Source: Mycobacterium nebraskense (GTDB taxonomy: Bacteria > Actinomycetota > Actinomycetes > Mycobacteriales > Mycobacteriaceae). From it: 64,000 bases of DNA. Position 1 is the first letter of the stretch. The number at the start of each line of letters is the position of its first letter. Below, one piece after another: positions 26,932-36,474 of the stretch. The notes beneath the pieces were generated by a model. The model made no database searches. It had not been told where the DNA came from and saw only the letters and a list, made by a program, of their open reading frames with translations. A program made the translations under genes and the position numbers. The stretch covers positions 62,001 to 126,000 of the forward strand of contig NZ_LQPH01000173.1 in NCBI RefSeq assembly GCF_002102255.1, written 5' to 3'.

Positions 26932-28050
26932 TTACAACGCGGGAGATGTCCAGTCGGTCGGGTCGGCGCTGAGCCGTTGCTCTTCGTCGGTCAGATTCGG
27001 TAGGTAGCCGGGGTTGTCGCGACGGCGCACAAGCACGCTCGGATGCACCAGCGCGTCGGGACCCATCGGCCGACGCCGGTAACCGACGAGGTACCACAGT
27101 TTGCCGTTGGTGTGGATCGGCGCGTCCGCGAAGTCTTCGGTCACCGTGCACTGCTGCCGGTAGGCCGCCGCGTCGATCGCCAGTTCACCGACGATTCCGT
27201 CGGTGATCCACTTCAACGCGATCGTGGCAAGCCGGTGGTCGGGCATGAACGTACCGCCGACATCGGCATGCACGCCGGCGAACCAGCGTTCCTGAAGTCC
27301 CTGGGGATGGCGTTCGACGAGGTATTCCCGGTAGGGACGGCGACGTTCGTCGATCGAGACAGCGTGGCGGATGCGCGCCACATTGGGCAGCGAGCGAGTG
27401 TAGGGCCATCGCAGGTTACCCAACCGCAGGAAGCCGGCCGCCTTGACGGTGTCCCACAGGCCGAGATAGGCCACCGGCACCGCATGGTGCCACACCTGAT
27501 TCGGGCTGTTTTGACGCACAGCGGAAAACAGCGGCTCGCCGTCGGTGCGCCAGCAGAACGCGCGGGCGAACTCGGCCCAGTGGGCGTACTCGTCCTGGGT
27601 GAAATGCCGGTTGATGGCGTACTTTTCGACCGCATACGGCAGCAGGTTCTCCGAGCCGGGCCGCATCAATCCCGGTCGCAGCAACATGCCGGCCAACGCA
27701 CGCGCCGTGTAGGCGCCGCGGCTGAAACCGAAGATGTAGAGCGCGTCGCCAGGACGCCAATGCTGCATCACGTAGCGGTAGGCCTGTGCCACATTGTCTT
27801 TCAGCCCCACCCCGAATGCCCGGTCGAACAGCAATTCCATGGTGCGCGACAGCGAAGAATGCGCCGATGCCGGCGCCAGTGTGCCGACGCCGGGGTCGTA
27901 GTAGGCGAGCTGGCTGGCCGGATCGTCCTTCGCCAGCATCTCGAAGAGCTTGGCGACATTGGTGAGATTGCCGGCTCCGATTTGGTTGGCGGTGCCGTCG
28001 AGGCAGACAACGATCCGCTTGCCCCGCGGTGGCTCAGGGTGCTCGGACAT
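26932..28050 (-). CDS. DUF2235 alpha/beta hydrolase (Tle1-like)
   Basis: A 372-residue protein beginning with KRIVVCLDGTANQ, the DUF2235 signature. The nucleophile elbow is FGFSRGAYTARALAG (Ser110), and GVHADVGG carries the likely acid. Related Tle1-type phospholipases are toxins of type VI secretion, but cytosolic housekeeping forms also exist and this one has no secretion signal. The ATG at 28050 (MSEHPEP) is preferred to an in-frame start 15 codons upstream that lies in a region without a ribosome site. It forms a two-gene unit with the PLD-like protein. Confidence 0.82.
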   Translation of the reverse strand: MSEHPEPPRGKRIVVCLDGTANQIGAGNLTNVAKLFEMLAKDDPASQLAYYDPGVGTLAPASAHSSLSRTMELLFDRAFGVGLKDNVAQAYRYVMQHWRPGDALYIFGFSRGAYTARALAGMLLRPGLMRPGSENLLPYAVEKYAINRHFTQDEYAHWAEFARAFCWRTDGEPLFSAVRQNSPNQVWHHAVPVAYLGLWDTVKAAGFLRLGNLRWPYTRSLPNVARIRHAVSIDERRRPYREYLVERHPQGLQERWFAGVHADVGGTFMPDHRLATIALKWITDGIVGELAIDAAAYRQQCTVTEDFADAPIHTNGKLWYLVGYRRRPMGPDALVHPSVLVRRRDNPGYLPNLTDEEQRLSADPTDWTSPAL

Positions 28051-28182
28051 CGGGGAAGGCCTCTCACAGGTATTCAACTCCCTGATGTGTGGCACTCTAC
28101 GGCGACCGCGCGCCTGCCGTGAAGTCTTTCGGCCGATGCCGAGTGAGCTGGACCGGGACGGTGCGGAAGAATCGCGGTCAGC

Positions 28183-28905
28183 ATGGACGACAGTGACGAT
28201 TCCCTACCGGAATCCCAACCCACCTCCCGGCGAAGCCACATCGTGCGGCTCGCCGTGTTCGTCGCGTTCCTCGTCGTGCTGTTCTATCTGGTGGCCGTCG
28301 CGCGAGTGCTCAACGTCGAGGAGGTGCGCCGCGCGGTCTCGGCGACGGGTCCGGCGGCGCCGGTGACCTACGTCGCGGTGTCGGCCGTCCTTGGCGCGTT
28401 GTTCGTGCCGGGCGCGATCCTGGCCGCGGCCAGCGGGCTGCTGTTCGGTCCGGTGCTCGGCGTCTTCGTGACGCTGGGCGCGACGGTGGGTACCGCGGTC
28501 GTCGCGAGCCTCATCGGCCACCGGGCCGGCCGGGACAGCGCGCGGGCGCTGCTGGGGCCGAAACGGACCGACCGCATCGACGCGTTGATCGAACGCCGCG
28601 GGCTGTGGGCGGTAGTCGGTCAGCGCTTCGTCCCGGGCATTTCCGACGCGCTGGCCTCCTATGCATTCGGGGCGTTCGGAGTTCCGTTGTGGCAGATGGC
28701 CGTTGGCGCGTTCGTCGGGTCGGTGCCGCGAGCGTTCGTCTACACCGCGCTGGGCGCCTCGATCGGGAATCGATCCTCGCCGTTGGCGTACGCGGCGATC
28801 GCGGTGTGGTGCGTCACCGCCATCGTCGGCGCGTTCGCGGCGCGGCGCGGATACCGGCACTGGCGCGCGGGCCACAGCGAGAACTCGGGAGCAGGGGGCG
28901 GCTAG
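28183..28905 (+). CDS. TVP38/TMEM64 (SNARE-associated/DedA-like) membrane protein
   Basis: A 240-residue polytopic membrane protein. About five hydrophobic segments are visible: near 20-42, 62-85 (YVAVSAVLGALFVPGAILAA), 90-113, 165-190 and 203-225. The family signature PGAILAAASGLLFGPVLGVF followed by a Gly-rich loop and the reentrant FVPGISDALASYAFGAF places it in the VTT/DedA superfamily of putative lipid scramblases or transporters. It corresponds to Rv0625c. Its TAG stop and the TAG stop of the convergent gene share one palindromic CTAG. Confidence 0.85.
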   Translation: MDDSDDSLPESQPTSRRSHIVRLAVFVAFLVVLFYLVAVARVLNVEEVRRAVSATGPAAPVTYVAVSAVLGALFVPGAILAAASGLLFGPVLGVFVTLGATVGTAVVASLIGHRAGRDSARALLGPKRTDRIDALIERRGLWAVVGQRFVPGISDALASYAFGAFGVPLWQMAVGAFVGSVPRAFVYTALGASIGNRSSPLAYAAIAVWCVTAIVGAFAARRGYRHWRAGHSENSGAGGG

Positions 28906-29855
28906 TTTCCGGCTCGCTCGGCCGCGACGAACAGATTTCCCGGCACGGCGTCCTCGACCTCTTTGGGTGCCGCGCGGTCGTAGCCGGCCATCAGCTCGTG
29001 GGACGGGGTGACCGTCACGCTCCAGCCGTGGCGACGGAACCAGTCACCCACGTCCTCGCGCTCCTCGAAGTACCACAGCTCGTCGGTCCTCGGCACCTCT
29101 CGATCCGGAGCGACCCGCGCCATCAGTGCGCGGACCCGGTCCATCCGCTCGCGGCGCTTCGCGCGGAACTCCGGGTCGAGGAACTTCGGACCCAGCGCCT
29201 CCACTGCCACCCGGCTGCCGGGGGCGGTGAGCCCGTGCACGCGGTCGAACAGCAACTCCTGGGCGGCGGCGGGCAGATACGGCATCAGCCCCTCGGCCGA
29301 CCACGCGCTGGGTGCCGACGGGTCAAAGCCCGCCTGCCGCAACGCCGTCGGCCAATCGTGGCGCAGGTCCACCGGTACGGCGATCCGGTCACACGCGGGC
29401 CGCGCACCGTGTTCGGCCAGCGTCGACAATTTGAAGTCCAGCACCCGGGGCTGGTCCAACTCGTAGACGGTCGTGCCGTCCGGCCAGGCCAGCCGCCATG
29501 CCCGCGCGTCCAGGCCAGCCGCCAAGATCACCGCCTGGCGGATGCCCGCGCGCGTCGCGGCGAGGAAGAACTCGTCGAAAAACGCTGTCCGCGAGGCCAT
29601 GTAGCCGACCATCGCCCGCATCTGCAGCGGCAGCTGCGGTTCGGCCTCGACGAGTTCGTCCGGCAGCTGCGGGGCCGAGTGCCAGTTCCACACCCCGTCA
29701 CCGGCGGCATCGAGAAAGACCTGCGCGAACGGATCCTGGATCAACGGATTCTCGCTTCGCGTTTCGGCAGCGCGGGCAGACGCCACACCCAGCGCTGTCG
29801 CCCCCACGCTCTCGGTGATCTCCCAGCTGTCGTTCTCGGTTCTCCCCACGCCCAC
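28902..29855 (-). CDS. Putative S-adenosylmethionine-dependent methyltransferase (LCMT-like)
   Basis: A 317-residue protein of the large mycobacterial family of leucine carboxyl methyltransferase-like proteins. Signatures are VASARAAETRSENPLIQDPFA, QAVILAAGLDARAWRL (SAM site) and VYELDQPRVLDFK, followed by WSAEGLMPYLP. M. tuberculosis has about a dozen paralogs, mostly without known substrates. The gene is convergent with the TVP38-like gene and overlaps it by four bases. The start lies 153 bases from the divergent gene on the other side. Confidence 0.87.
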   Translation of the reverse strand: MGVGRTENDSWEITESVGATALGVASARAAETRSENPLIQDPFAQVFLDAAGDGVWNWHSAPQLPDELVEAEPQLPLQMRAMVGYMASRTAFFDEFFLAATRAGIRQAVILAAGLDARAWRLAWPDGTTVYELDQPRVLDFKLSTLAEHGARPACDRIAVPVDLRHDWPTALRQAGFDPSAPSAWSAEGLMPYLPAAAQELLFDRVHGLTAPGSRVAVEALGPKFLDPEFRAKRRERMDRVRALMARVAPDREVPRTDELWYFEEREDVGDWFRRHGWSVTVTPSHELMAGYDRAAPKEVEDAVPGNLFVAAERAGN

Positions 29856-30008
29856 GCCCTCCGATTCGCTAGCTCGCCTACAGACCCGACCCTACGCGCG
29901 CCGGATGGGTGGGAACTGTCGCGGAACCGGGTATCGGCGTTAAGTTGTCGGCGAGCCGGCGAGCGGATTGGTCAGCGGCGCCGAACGGATCCGAAGGATC
30001 GTTACACC

Positions 30009-32384
30009 ATGCGAGTCGACGGGCGCGAGATCAGCGTTTCCGGCAGCTTGCTGCAGCCGCTGACCAGGCGCACCAACGACATCCTGCGGCTGGTCGCGAG
30101 CGCGACTCTCCTCGCGGCGGTGATCACGAGTTCGCTGATCACCCGCCCGCAGTGGGACGCACTGGAAAAGTCCATCTCGCAGATCGTCGGGGTGCTCTCC
30201 CCCAGACAGTCCGATCTGGTGTACCTCGCGTACGGCATCGCGATCCTGGCCCTGCCGTTCATGATCTTGATCGGCCTGGTCGTCGGCCGGCAATGGAAGC
30301 TGCTCGGCGCGTACGCGGCCGCCGCGCTGCTCGCGGCGCTGCCGCTGTCGATTGGCGGCAACGGGTTTTCGGCGCCCCGCTGGCACTTCGACCTCTCCGA
30401 ACGCCTGCAGACCGTGCTGGCCCAGTTCCTCGACGACCCGCGCTGGATCGGCATGCTGGCGGCGGTGCTGACCGTCTCCGGCCCGTGGCTGCCCGCGCGC
30501 TGGCGGCATTGGTGGTGGGCGCTGCTGCTGGCCTTCGTGCCGATCCACCTGGTGGTCAGTGCCATCGTGCCGGCGCGCGCGCTGTTGGGCCTGGCGGTCG
30601 GCTGGCTCGTCGGCTCGCTGGTGGTCCTCGTGGTCGGCACCCCCGCGCTCGAGGTGCCCCTGGAGGCCGCCGTGCGCGCGATGGCCAGGCGCGGGTTCGT
30701 CGTCTCCCGGCTCACCGTGGTCCGGCCGGCGGGTCGCGGCCCGCTCGTGCTTTCGGCCGGATGCGAAGAGCCCGACCGCGAAGCGGTCGTCGAGTTGTAC
30801 GGCCCGCATCAGCGCAGCGGCGGCGCGCTGCGCCAACTCTGGATAAAGGTGCGGCTGCGCGACACCGAGACCGGGCCCCTGGTGACCTCCATGCGCCGCG
30901 CCGTCGAGCATCGCGCGCTGATGACGATCGCCGTCGGGCAGGTGAATCTGGCCAACACCTCGACGATCGCCGTCGCCACCCTCGACCGGGGCTGGATTCT
31001 CTACTCGCACAAGCCACCCCACGGCCTGCCCCTCAACCGGTGCGCACACTCGACGCCGGTGGACCGGGTGTGGCAATCGCTGCGGATCCTCAATGACCAG
31101 CAGATCGCGCACGGCGACCTGCGCGCCAACGAAATCACCGTCGATGACGGTGCCGTGCTCTTCGGCGGCTTCCACAGCGCCGAATACGGCGCCACCGAAG
31201 CCCAACTCCAATCCGACATCGCCCAGCTGCTGGTGACGACCTCGGCCCTGTACGACCCCAAATCGGCGGTGGCCGCGGCGATTGATGCGTTCGACCGGGA
31301 CACCATCCTGAGCGCGTCGCGCCGGCTGACGAAAGTGGCCGTGCCACGGGCTGTTCGGAGGTCGATCTCGGATGCCGGCGCCGTCATCTCGGCCGCCCGC
31401 GCGGAGGTGAAGCGGCAAACCGGGGCCGACCAGATCAAAACGCAGACCATCACCCGGTTCACCCGCGGCCAGATCATTCAGCTGGTGCTCTTCGGTGCGC
31501 TGGTCTATGTCGCGTATCCGTTCATCAGCACCGCGCCCACATTCTTCTTCCAGCTGCGGACCGCGAACTGGTGGTTTGCGCTACTCGGCCTGGCGGTGTC
31601 GGCCCTGACGTACGTGGGGGCCGCCGCGGCTTTGTGGGCCTGTACCGACGGGACGGTGAATTACTTGCGGCTGTCAGTCGTCCAGGTGGCCAACACCTTT
31701 GCCGCGACCACCACGCCCGCCGGCGTCGGCGGGCTCGCGCTGTCCACCCGGTACCTGCAGAAGAGCGGCCTGTCGGCGATGCGAGCCACCGCGGCGGTCG
31801 CGCTGCAGCAGGCCGTGCAGGTGATCGTGCACCTCGCGCTGTTGATCTTCTTCAGCGCGGTCGCGGGCGCCTCGATGCACCTGTCGCACTTCGTGCCGAG
31901 CGCCACGATGCTGTACTTGATCGGGGGCGTGGCGCTGGGCATCGTCGGCACCTTCTTGTTCGTACCCAAATTGCGGCGGTGGCTGGCCACCGAGGTGCGC
32001 CCTAAGTTGAACGAGGTGACGAGCGACCTGGTGACGCTGGCGCGCGAGCCGCGGCGGCTGGCGCTGATCCTGCTCGGTTGCGCGGGAACGACTCTCGGTG
32101 CGGCGCTGGCGCTTTGGGCCAGCGTCGAAGCCTTCGGCGGCGGCACGACGTTCGTCACCGTCACCGTGGTCACCATGGTCGGCGGAACGCTGGCCTCCGC
32201 CGCGCCGACACCCGGCGGCGTCGGGGCCGTCGAAGCGGCGCTGATCGGTGGCCTGGCCGCCTTCGGCGTGCCGGCGGCCGTCGGCGTGCCGTCCGTGCTG
32301 CTGTACCGGGTGCTGACCTGCTGGCTGCCCGTGTTCGTCGGTTGGCCGGTGATGCGGTGGTTGACCAAGAACGAGATGATCTGA
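30009..32384 (+). CDS. Pseudokinase fused to a flippase-like (LPG synthase TM) domain
   Basis: A 791-residue membrane protein with three parts. Residues 1-215 hold about six hydrophobic segments. Residues 230-440 resemble a protein-kinase-like fold: HGDLRANE (His368, Asp370, Asn374) matches the catalytic loop HxDxxxxN, but the expected DFG reads GGF (386-388), so metal binding is probably lost. Residues 455-785 are a YbhN/MprF-type transmembrane flippase domain containing NTFAATTTPAGVGGLALSTR and PTPGGVGAVEAAL. The ATG at 30009 fits the divergent intergenic region; frames upstream overlap the methyltransferase gene. Function may be lipid flipping or export; the substrate is unknown. Confidence 0.82.
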   Translation: MRVDGREISVSGSLLQPLTRRTNDILRLVASATLLAAVITSSLITRPQWDALEKSISQIVGVLSPRQSDLVYLAYGIAILALPFMILIGLVVGRQWKLLGAYAAAALLAALPLSIGGNGFSAPRWHFDLSERLQTVLAQFLDDPRWIGMLAAVLTVSGPWLPARWRHWWWALLLAFVPIHLVVSAIVPARALLGLAVGWLVGSLVVLVVGTPALEVPLEAAVRAMARRGFVVSRLTVVRPAGRGPLVLSAGCEEPDREAVVELYGPHQRSGGALRQLWIKVRLRDTETGPLVTSMRRAVEHRALMTIAVGQVNLANTSTIAVATLDRGWILYSHKPPHGLPLNRCAHSTPVDRVWQSLRILNDQQIAHGDLRANEITVDDGAVLFGGFHSAEYGATEAQLQSDIAQLLVTTSALYDPKSAVAAAIDAFDRDTILSASRRLTKVAVPRAVRRSISDAGAVISAARAEVKRQTGADQIKTQTITRFTRGQIIQLVLFGALVYVAYPFISTAPTFFFQLRTANWWFALLGLAVSALTYVGAAAALWACTDGTVNYLRLSVVQVANTFAATTTPAGVGGLALSTRYLQKSGLSAMRATAAVALQQAVQVIVHLALLIFFSAVAGASMHLSHFVPSATMLYLIGGVALGIVGTFLFVPKLRRWLATEVRPKLNEVTSDLVTLAREPRRLALILLGCAGTTLGAALALWASVEAFGGGTTFVTVTVVTMVGGTLASAAPTPGGVGAVEAALIGGLAAFGVPAAVGVPSVLLYRVLTCWLPVFVGWPVMRWLTKNEMI

Positions 32385-32401
32385 AAGCGTTCGCCGCGGA
32401 A

Positions 32402-35032
32402 TCACTCCGATCCGGCTTGCACGACCACCAGAATAATTGAGGTGCGGGCGCTTTGGCCGACCGCCGAGGTCAAGTAGACCAAGTAGTACTCCTCGGACAC
32501 CGACCGCGCGACTTTGATGGGCAGCTCGATGGTCGCCGATCCGTCGGAGGAGAACTGGCCCGTCACGGGCGTCACGGTGATCCCGGCGTCCGAGGCGGTG
32601 CCGGTGACGGCGTAGCCGCCGGCATCACCGATCATCCGTTGAGCGTCGAGTCTCACCGTGCCGGTGGTTCCCGGGGCGATCGTGACAATGGGGCCGGGGA
32701 TGTTGACGGTAACCGCCGAACTGCCCGCATCGAACGACGGCGGGGCGGACGATTCGCCTGTGCCCCAACGCCTGTCCGGATAGGCGACGAGCGAGAAGGC
32801 CAGGTCCCCGCCGGCGTGAATGAAGGACTCGGGCAGCGACGTGTGATCGGTGGCCACGCCGTCGACGCGCAGCCCGCTGATGTATTTGAGGTGGCGCGGT
32901 CCGGACGCGCCCGGTGCGGAGATCCGAATGGCCTTGCCGCCGGGAAGCGCGATCACGGCACGATCGAAGAGCGGTGCGCCCACGGTGAGGATCGACGTTC
33001 CGGGAGTGCTCGGATACAGGCCCAGGGCCGCCCAGACGTACCAGCTGGCCAGCGCGCCCAGATCGTCGTTGCCCGGCTCCCCGTCGGCCGTCGGGCCGAA
33101 CAGCCCGCGCACCCGGTCGACCGTGCGCTGGGTCTTCCACGGTTGACCGATGTAGTTGTACAGCCACGGCACCCCGAAGCCGGGTTCGTTACCGGCCCAC
33201 AGATAGGGCTCGTTGGGACCGACGTTGAGCCTGTTGGTGAAGCCGTCGAGCCGCCCCGCCACCGCGTCGCGGCCGCCGAGCGCGGTCACCAGGCCGGCCA
33301 CATTGTGCGGCACCCACCAGACGTACTGCGCGGCGTTGCCCTCGTCGAATCCGACCTGGCCGAAGTCGGAGGGCGACACCACGAACGCCGGGCCCGCGCG
33401 GAAGAACGTGGTCCAGCTGCGCGGCGAAATGTAGCGGGTGGTCGGATTGAACAGGTTCTGCCAGTACTGCGACCGGCCCTGGAATTCGGCGGCAGTCGCC
33501 GTGTCGCCGAGCGAATCGGCGAACTGCGAGATGGCGAAGTCGTCGACCGACCATTCGAGTGTGATCGACGCGGCGGCGATCCAGCCATCGGTGCGGAACT
33601 CGAAGGAGAATGGTGCGTAGCCGAATTGCAGGTACGTGTCGATCCCCGGGCGCTCGACGTAACCGTTTAGTCCGACACCGCCTTTCGTCGCCGCATTTAC
33701 CATGTAACGCAGTGCCGTTCGGGTGTCGAAGGCCTCGGCCCCGAAGGCGTGAAAGTTCGCGATGAGCGGTACCACGTTGTCCCCGCTCATCTCCGCGGTC
33801 GCGGCGTTGGCCACTGGCCAGCGTGGCAGCGCTCCGCTCTGCTCGGCGTCGTTCACCAGCGATTGGGCCATATCGCTGGCTCGGTCCGGAAATAGCAGCG
33901 CCTGCAAGGCCGCCAGGCACCGGTAGGTGTCCCAGTCGGAGAAGTTGGCGTACTGCGTGCGCCCCGCCGCCACGGTGTGCACGGCGCCGTCGAATCCGGT
34001 GTATCGTCCGTCCGCGTCGTTGAAGGTGTTGGGGTGCAACAGCGATCGGTACAGGGCCGTGTAGAACGTTTCCACATCGCCGGCATTTCGGCCCGCTACC
34101 GCGATGCGCGACAGCGTGGCGTTCCATGTCCTCGACGCGGCCCTGCGGACGTCGTCGAAGCTCCCCGCGCCCTCGGCCGCCAGGTTCGCCCGCGCTCCGT
34201 CGATGCCGACGTAGGAGATCGCCGTCCGCACCTCGAGCGCCGCGCCGGGCGGGAATTCCACGTATCCGCCGCTGTACGGCGAATTCGCGCTGCGGGCGCC
34301 GGGGTGAACCGCAGTGCCGTCCCACGCGCCGTAGGAGGTGAACGGCTGGTTGAACTTCATCGCGAAATAGACCGTGTAGGTGTTGTTCTTGCCGCAGAAT
34401 CCGCCGCTGGTGGCCCAGCCGGTGATCGTGGTGTTGTCCTCGCCGATATGGATGGTCGCGCGGGAGTTGCCCGCCAGCGACGCGCCGGAGCGCACGTGTA
34501 ACAGGGCGGGACGCCCGTTGCGCGGGTAGCTGAATCGGCCGACGCCCGTGCGCGTGGTGGCGGTGAGTTCCGCCTTCACCCCGGTGCCCGGGAACCGCAC
34601 CGTGTAGTAGCCTGGCACGCCCTGTTCGGTGTCGTCGTGGGCGATCCGTTCCCACGATTTCCACGGTTGCGAGCCAATCCCGTTGGTGGTCGGCAGCATT
34701 GAGATGTCGCCGAACGCGGCGCAGCCCACCGAGGCGTGGGTCATGCTGAACCCGGTGGAGCGTGGGTTGCCGTAGTTGTAGCCCGCGTAGTTGCCGACGG
34801 TGTCCGGCGAGTACTGCACCATTCCGAATGGCACGGTGGCGCCGGGGAAGTTGTTGATCTCCCCCACCGTCGCGCCGCCCGTCCCGGTGCCGATGAGCGT
34901 GGCGACGTGATCGACCGGATTGGTCACGAAGGCGGGCTCGCCGTCGTAAGCGATGGGGGGCGCCGCAGCGACGAAAGCCATGAAGACGACCGACGCCGCC
35001 AGAACCGCGACGAGGGCCCTTCGTGACCGCAT
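32402..35032 (-). CDS. Secreted GH92-family alpha-mannosidase
   Basis: An 876-residue exported glycosidase. The N-terminus MRSRRALVAVLAASVVFMAF is a signal peptide ending near AAAPPIA. GH92 motifs are present: THASVGCAAFGDISMLPT, FSDWDTYRCL, AGNEPGFGVPWLYNYIGQ and GNDDLGALASWYVWAALGLY. GH92 enzymes are calcium-dependent exo-alpha-mannosidases. Length and neighbourhood next to LpqN match Rv0584. Likely substrates are mannosylated envelope glycans or host mannans; this is inference. It is divergent from lpqN. Confidence 0.9.
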   Translation of the reverse strand: MRSRRALVAVLAASVVFMAFVAAAPPIAYDGEPAFVTNPVDHVATLIGTGTGGATVGEINNFPGATVPFGMVQYSPDTVGNYAGYNYGNPRSTGFSMTHASVGCAAFGDISMLPTTNGIGSQPWKSWERIAHDDTEQGVPGYYTVRFPGTGVKAELTATTRTGVGRFSYPRNGRPALLHVRSGASLAGNSRATIHIGEDNTTITGWATSGGFCGKNNTYTVYFAMKFNQPFTSYGAWDGTAVHPGARSANSPYSGGYVEFPPGAALEVRTAISYVGIDGARANLAAEGAGSFDDVRRAASRTWNATLSRIAVAGRNAGDVETFYTALYRSLLHPNTFNDADGRYTGFDGAVHTVAAGRTQYANFSDWDTYRCLAALQALLFPDRASDMAQSLVNDAEQSGALPRWPVANAATAEMSGDNVVPLIANFHAFGAEAFDTRTALRYMVNAATKGGVGLNGYVERPGIDTYLQFGYAPFSFEFRTDGWIAAASITLEWSVDDFAISQFADSLGDTATAAEFQGRSQYWQNLFNPTTRYISPRSWTTFFRAGPAFVVSPSDFGQVGFDEGNAAQYVWWVPHNVAGLVTALGGRDAVAGRLDGFTNRLNVGPNEPYLWAGNEPGFGVPWLYNYIGQPWKTQRTVDRVRGLFGPTADGEPGNDDLGALASWYVWAALGLYPSTPGTSILTVGAPLFDRAVIALPGGKAIRISAPGASGPRHLKYISGLRVDGVATDHTSLPESFIHAGGDLAFSLVAYPDRRWGTGESSAPPSFDAGSSAVTVNIPGPIVTIAPGTTGTVRLDAQRMIGDAGGYAVTGTASDAGITVTPVTGQFSSDGSATIELPIKVARSVSEEYYLVYLTSAVGQSARTSIILVVVQAGSE

Positions 35033-35222
35033 ACCTGTCTCTTACTGGACAACGGTGTACTGGGTGGGTGTTTTCCAGACGAATTGGGTAACGATTTGCG
35101 GGCGCGCCACGGTACCGCGAAAAAGTCCAAAAGATACCGGCAAAGTTGCACGCCATTTCGGCTACTGTCGTTTCGGCGTGGCCGGCGCTGGTACCGGCCC
35201 CAATTTTCGGGAGATTGGATTA

Positions 35223-35894
35223 ATGAAACATTTGACGCTGGCAACCATTTCCGTGGCGCTGAGTTTGGCGCTCGTCGGTTGCGGCCAGAGCCACAAATCC
35301 GGCACTCAATCGTCGACCTCGACGACCACATCCACATCGACATCCACGACGTCGTCCGCGACCAGCACGGCACCGGCCGCGAAAGCCAAATACACCATCG
35401 CCGACTACGTCAAGGACAACCACATCACCGAGACACCCGTTCATCACGGTGATCCCGGCCCGAACGTCGACCTGCCGGTGCCCCCCGGCTGGCAGCTCAA
35501 CCAGAACGCCGGCACGTCGTACGGCGGCATCGTTTCCACCCAGCCCAGCAACCCCGCCGACCCGCCCACCGTTACGGCCCTGTTCTCCAGGCTCACCGGC
35601 GACGTGGACCCGGCGAAGATCATCCAGTACGCCCCTGGCGAGGTGCAGAACCTGCCCGGATACGACGGCAGTGACGGCAGCGCGTCCACGCTCGGCGGCT
35701 TCCAGGCTTGGCAGCTCGGCGGCACGTACCAGCGCGACGGGAACACCCGCACCATCGCGCAGAAAACGGTGGTGATCCCCAGCCAGGGCGCGGTCTACGT
35801 GCTCCAACTCAACGCCGACGGCCCGCAAGCCGATCAAGGCCCGTTGATGGACGTCACGAAGATCATCGACGACCAGACCACCATCACCCCCTGA
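35223..35894 (+). CDS. lpqN: LpqN-like lipoprotein
   Basis: A 223-residue lipoprotein. The signal peptide ends in lipobox LALVGC with a Ser/Thr-rich linker after it. The conserved domain carries VDLPVPPGWQL, YGGIVSTQP and ALFSRLTGDVDPAKI, typical of LpqN/LpqT proteins. LpqN in M. tuberculosis is a membrane lipoprotein linked to mycolic acid transport by MmpL3 partners. Position beside the GH92 gene matches Rv0583c. The upstream ATG-rich region is divergent with the mannosidase. A strong hairpin follows the stop. Confidence 0.88.
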   Translation: MKHLTLATISVALSLALVGCGQSHKSGTQSSTSTTTSTSTSTTSSATSTAPAAKAKYTIADYVKDNHITETPVHHGDPGPNVDLPVPPGWQLNQNAGTSYGGIVSTQPSNPADPPTVTALFSRLTGDVDPAKIIQYAPGEVQNLPGYDGSDGSASTLGGFQAWQLGGTYQRDGNTRTIAQKTVVIPSQGAVYVLQLNADGPQADQGPLMDVTKIIDDQTTITP

Positions 35895-35902
35895 CCGAGG
35901 AA

Positions 35903-35942
35903 CGTGACGGCGCCGCGGGGACCGTTCCGCGGCGCCGTCACG
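35903..35942 (+). terminator. Strong GC-rich hairpin after lpqN
   Basis: CGTGACGGCGCCGCGG (35903-35918) pairs perfectly with 35927-35942, a 16-bp stem with an 8-base loop (GGACCGTT). It starts 8 bases after the lpqN stop. There is no T-run, which is common for mycobacterial terminators. The next gene starts at 35986 and probably needs its own promoter. Confidence 0.8.
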
Positions 35943-35985
35943 TCATCGCTAGGCCGCAGAACCTGATTGGCCTTACGGTAAGCGC

Positions 35986-36471
35986 ATGACAGAGCAGTCA
36001 CATGCGATAGATGCCGGGCACCCGCCGTCGCTGCTGCTGCGCTTCATCAACCCGATGTTGGGGTTCCTGCTGCGCACTCCGCTCGCCGGCCCCGCCCGCA
36101 AGCAGCTCATGGTGTTGAGCTTCACCGGGCGGAAAACGGGCCGGCCGTTCTCACTTCCGGTGAGTGCGCACGTGATTGACGGCCAGCTCTACGCGCTGAC
36201 CGGAGCACCCTGGAAGCAGAATTTCCGCGACGGCGCGACCGCCCAGGTCGTGTACGACGGCAAGACCACCGCGATGCGCGGCGAGCTCATCCGCGACCGC
36301 GCCGTCGTGTCCGACCTCTTCCTGCGCTGCGCCGAGTCCTACGGCGTCCAGCGCGCACAGCGGATGATCGGACTGAAGTTCCGCGATCAACGCATGCCGA
36401 CACGCGAGGAGTTCGCCGAGGCGGTCGATCGGATGCACCTGGGAGCGGTGCGCCTGACTCCGGCCGAATAG
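35986..36471 (+). CDS. Deazaflavin (F420)-dependent nitroreductase-family protein
   Basis: A 161-residue split-beta-barrel protein. The stretch LMVLSFTGRKTGRPFSLPV and LYALTGAPWKQNFRDG are those of the Ddn-like family of F420H2-dependent reductases. Such enzymes reduce quinones or nitro-aromatics. A hydrophobic N-terminal segment (LLLRFINPMLGFLLRTPL) may associate with the membrane, as in Ddn. The stop is three bases from the end of the convergent PAS-ANTAR gene. Confidence 0.8.
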   Translation: MTEQSHAIDAGHPPSLLLRFINPMLGFLLRTPLAGPARKQLMVLSFTGRKTGRPFSLPVSAHVIDGQLYALTGAPWKQNFRDGATAQVVYDGKTTAMRGELIRDRAVVSDLFLRCAESYGVQRAQRMIGLKFRDQRMPTREEFAEAVDRMHLGAVRLTPAE

Positions 36472-36474
36472 CCG

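Noticed and set aside
28605..30008. In-frame extension upstream of the flippase fusion
   Set aside because: It runs through the TVP38-like gene and the methyltransferase gene in the wrong frame; ATG 30009 fits the divergent region.
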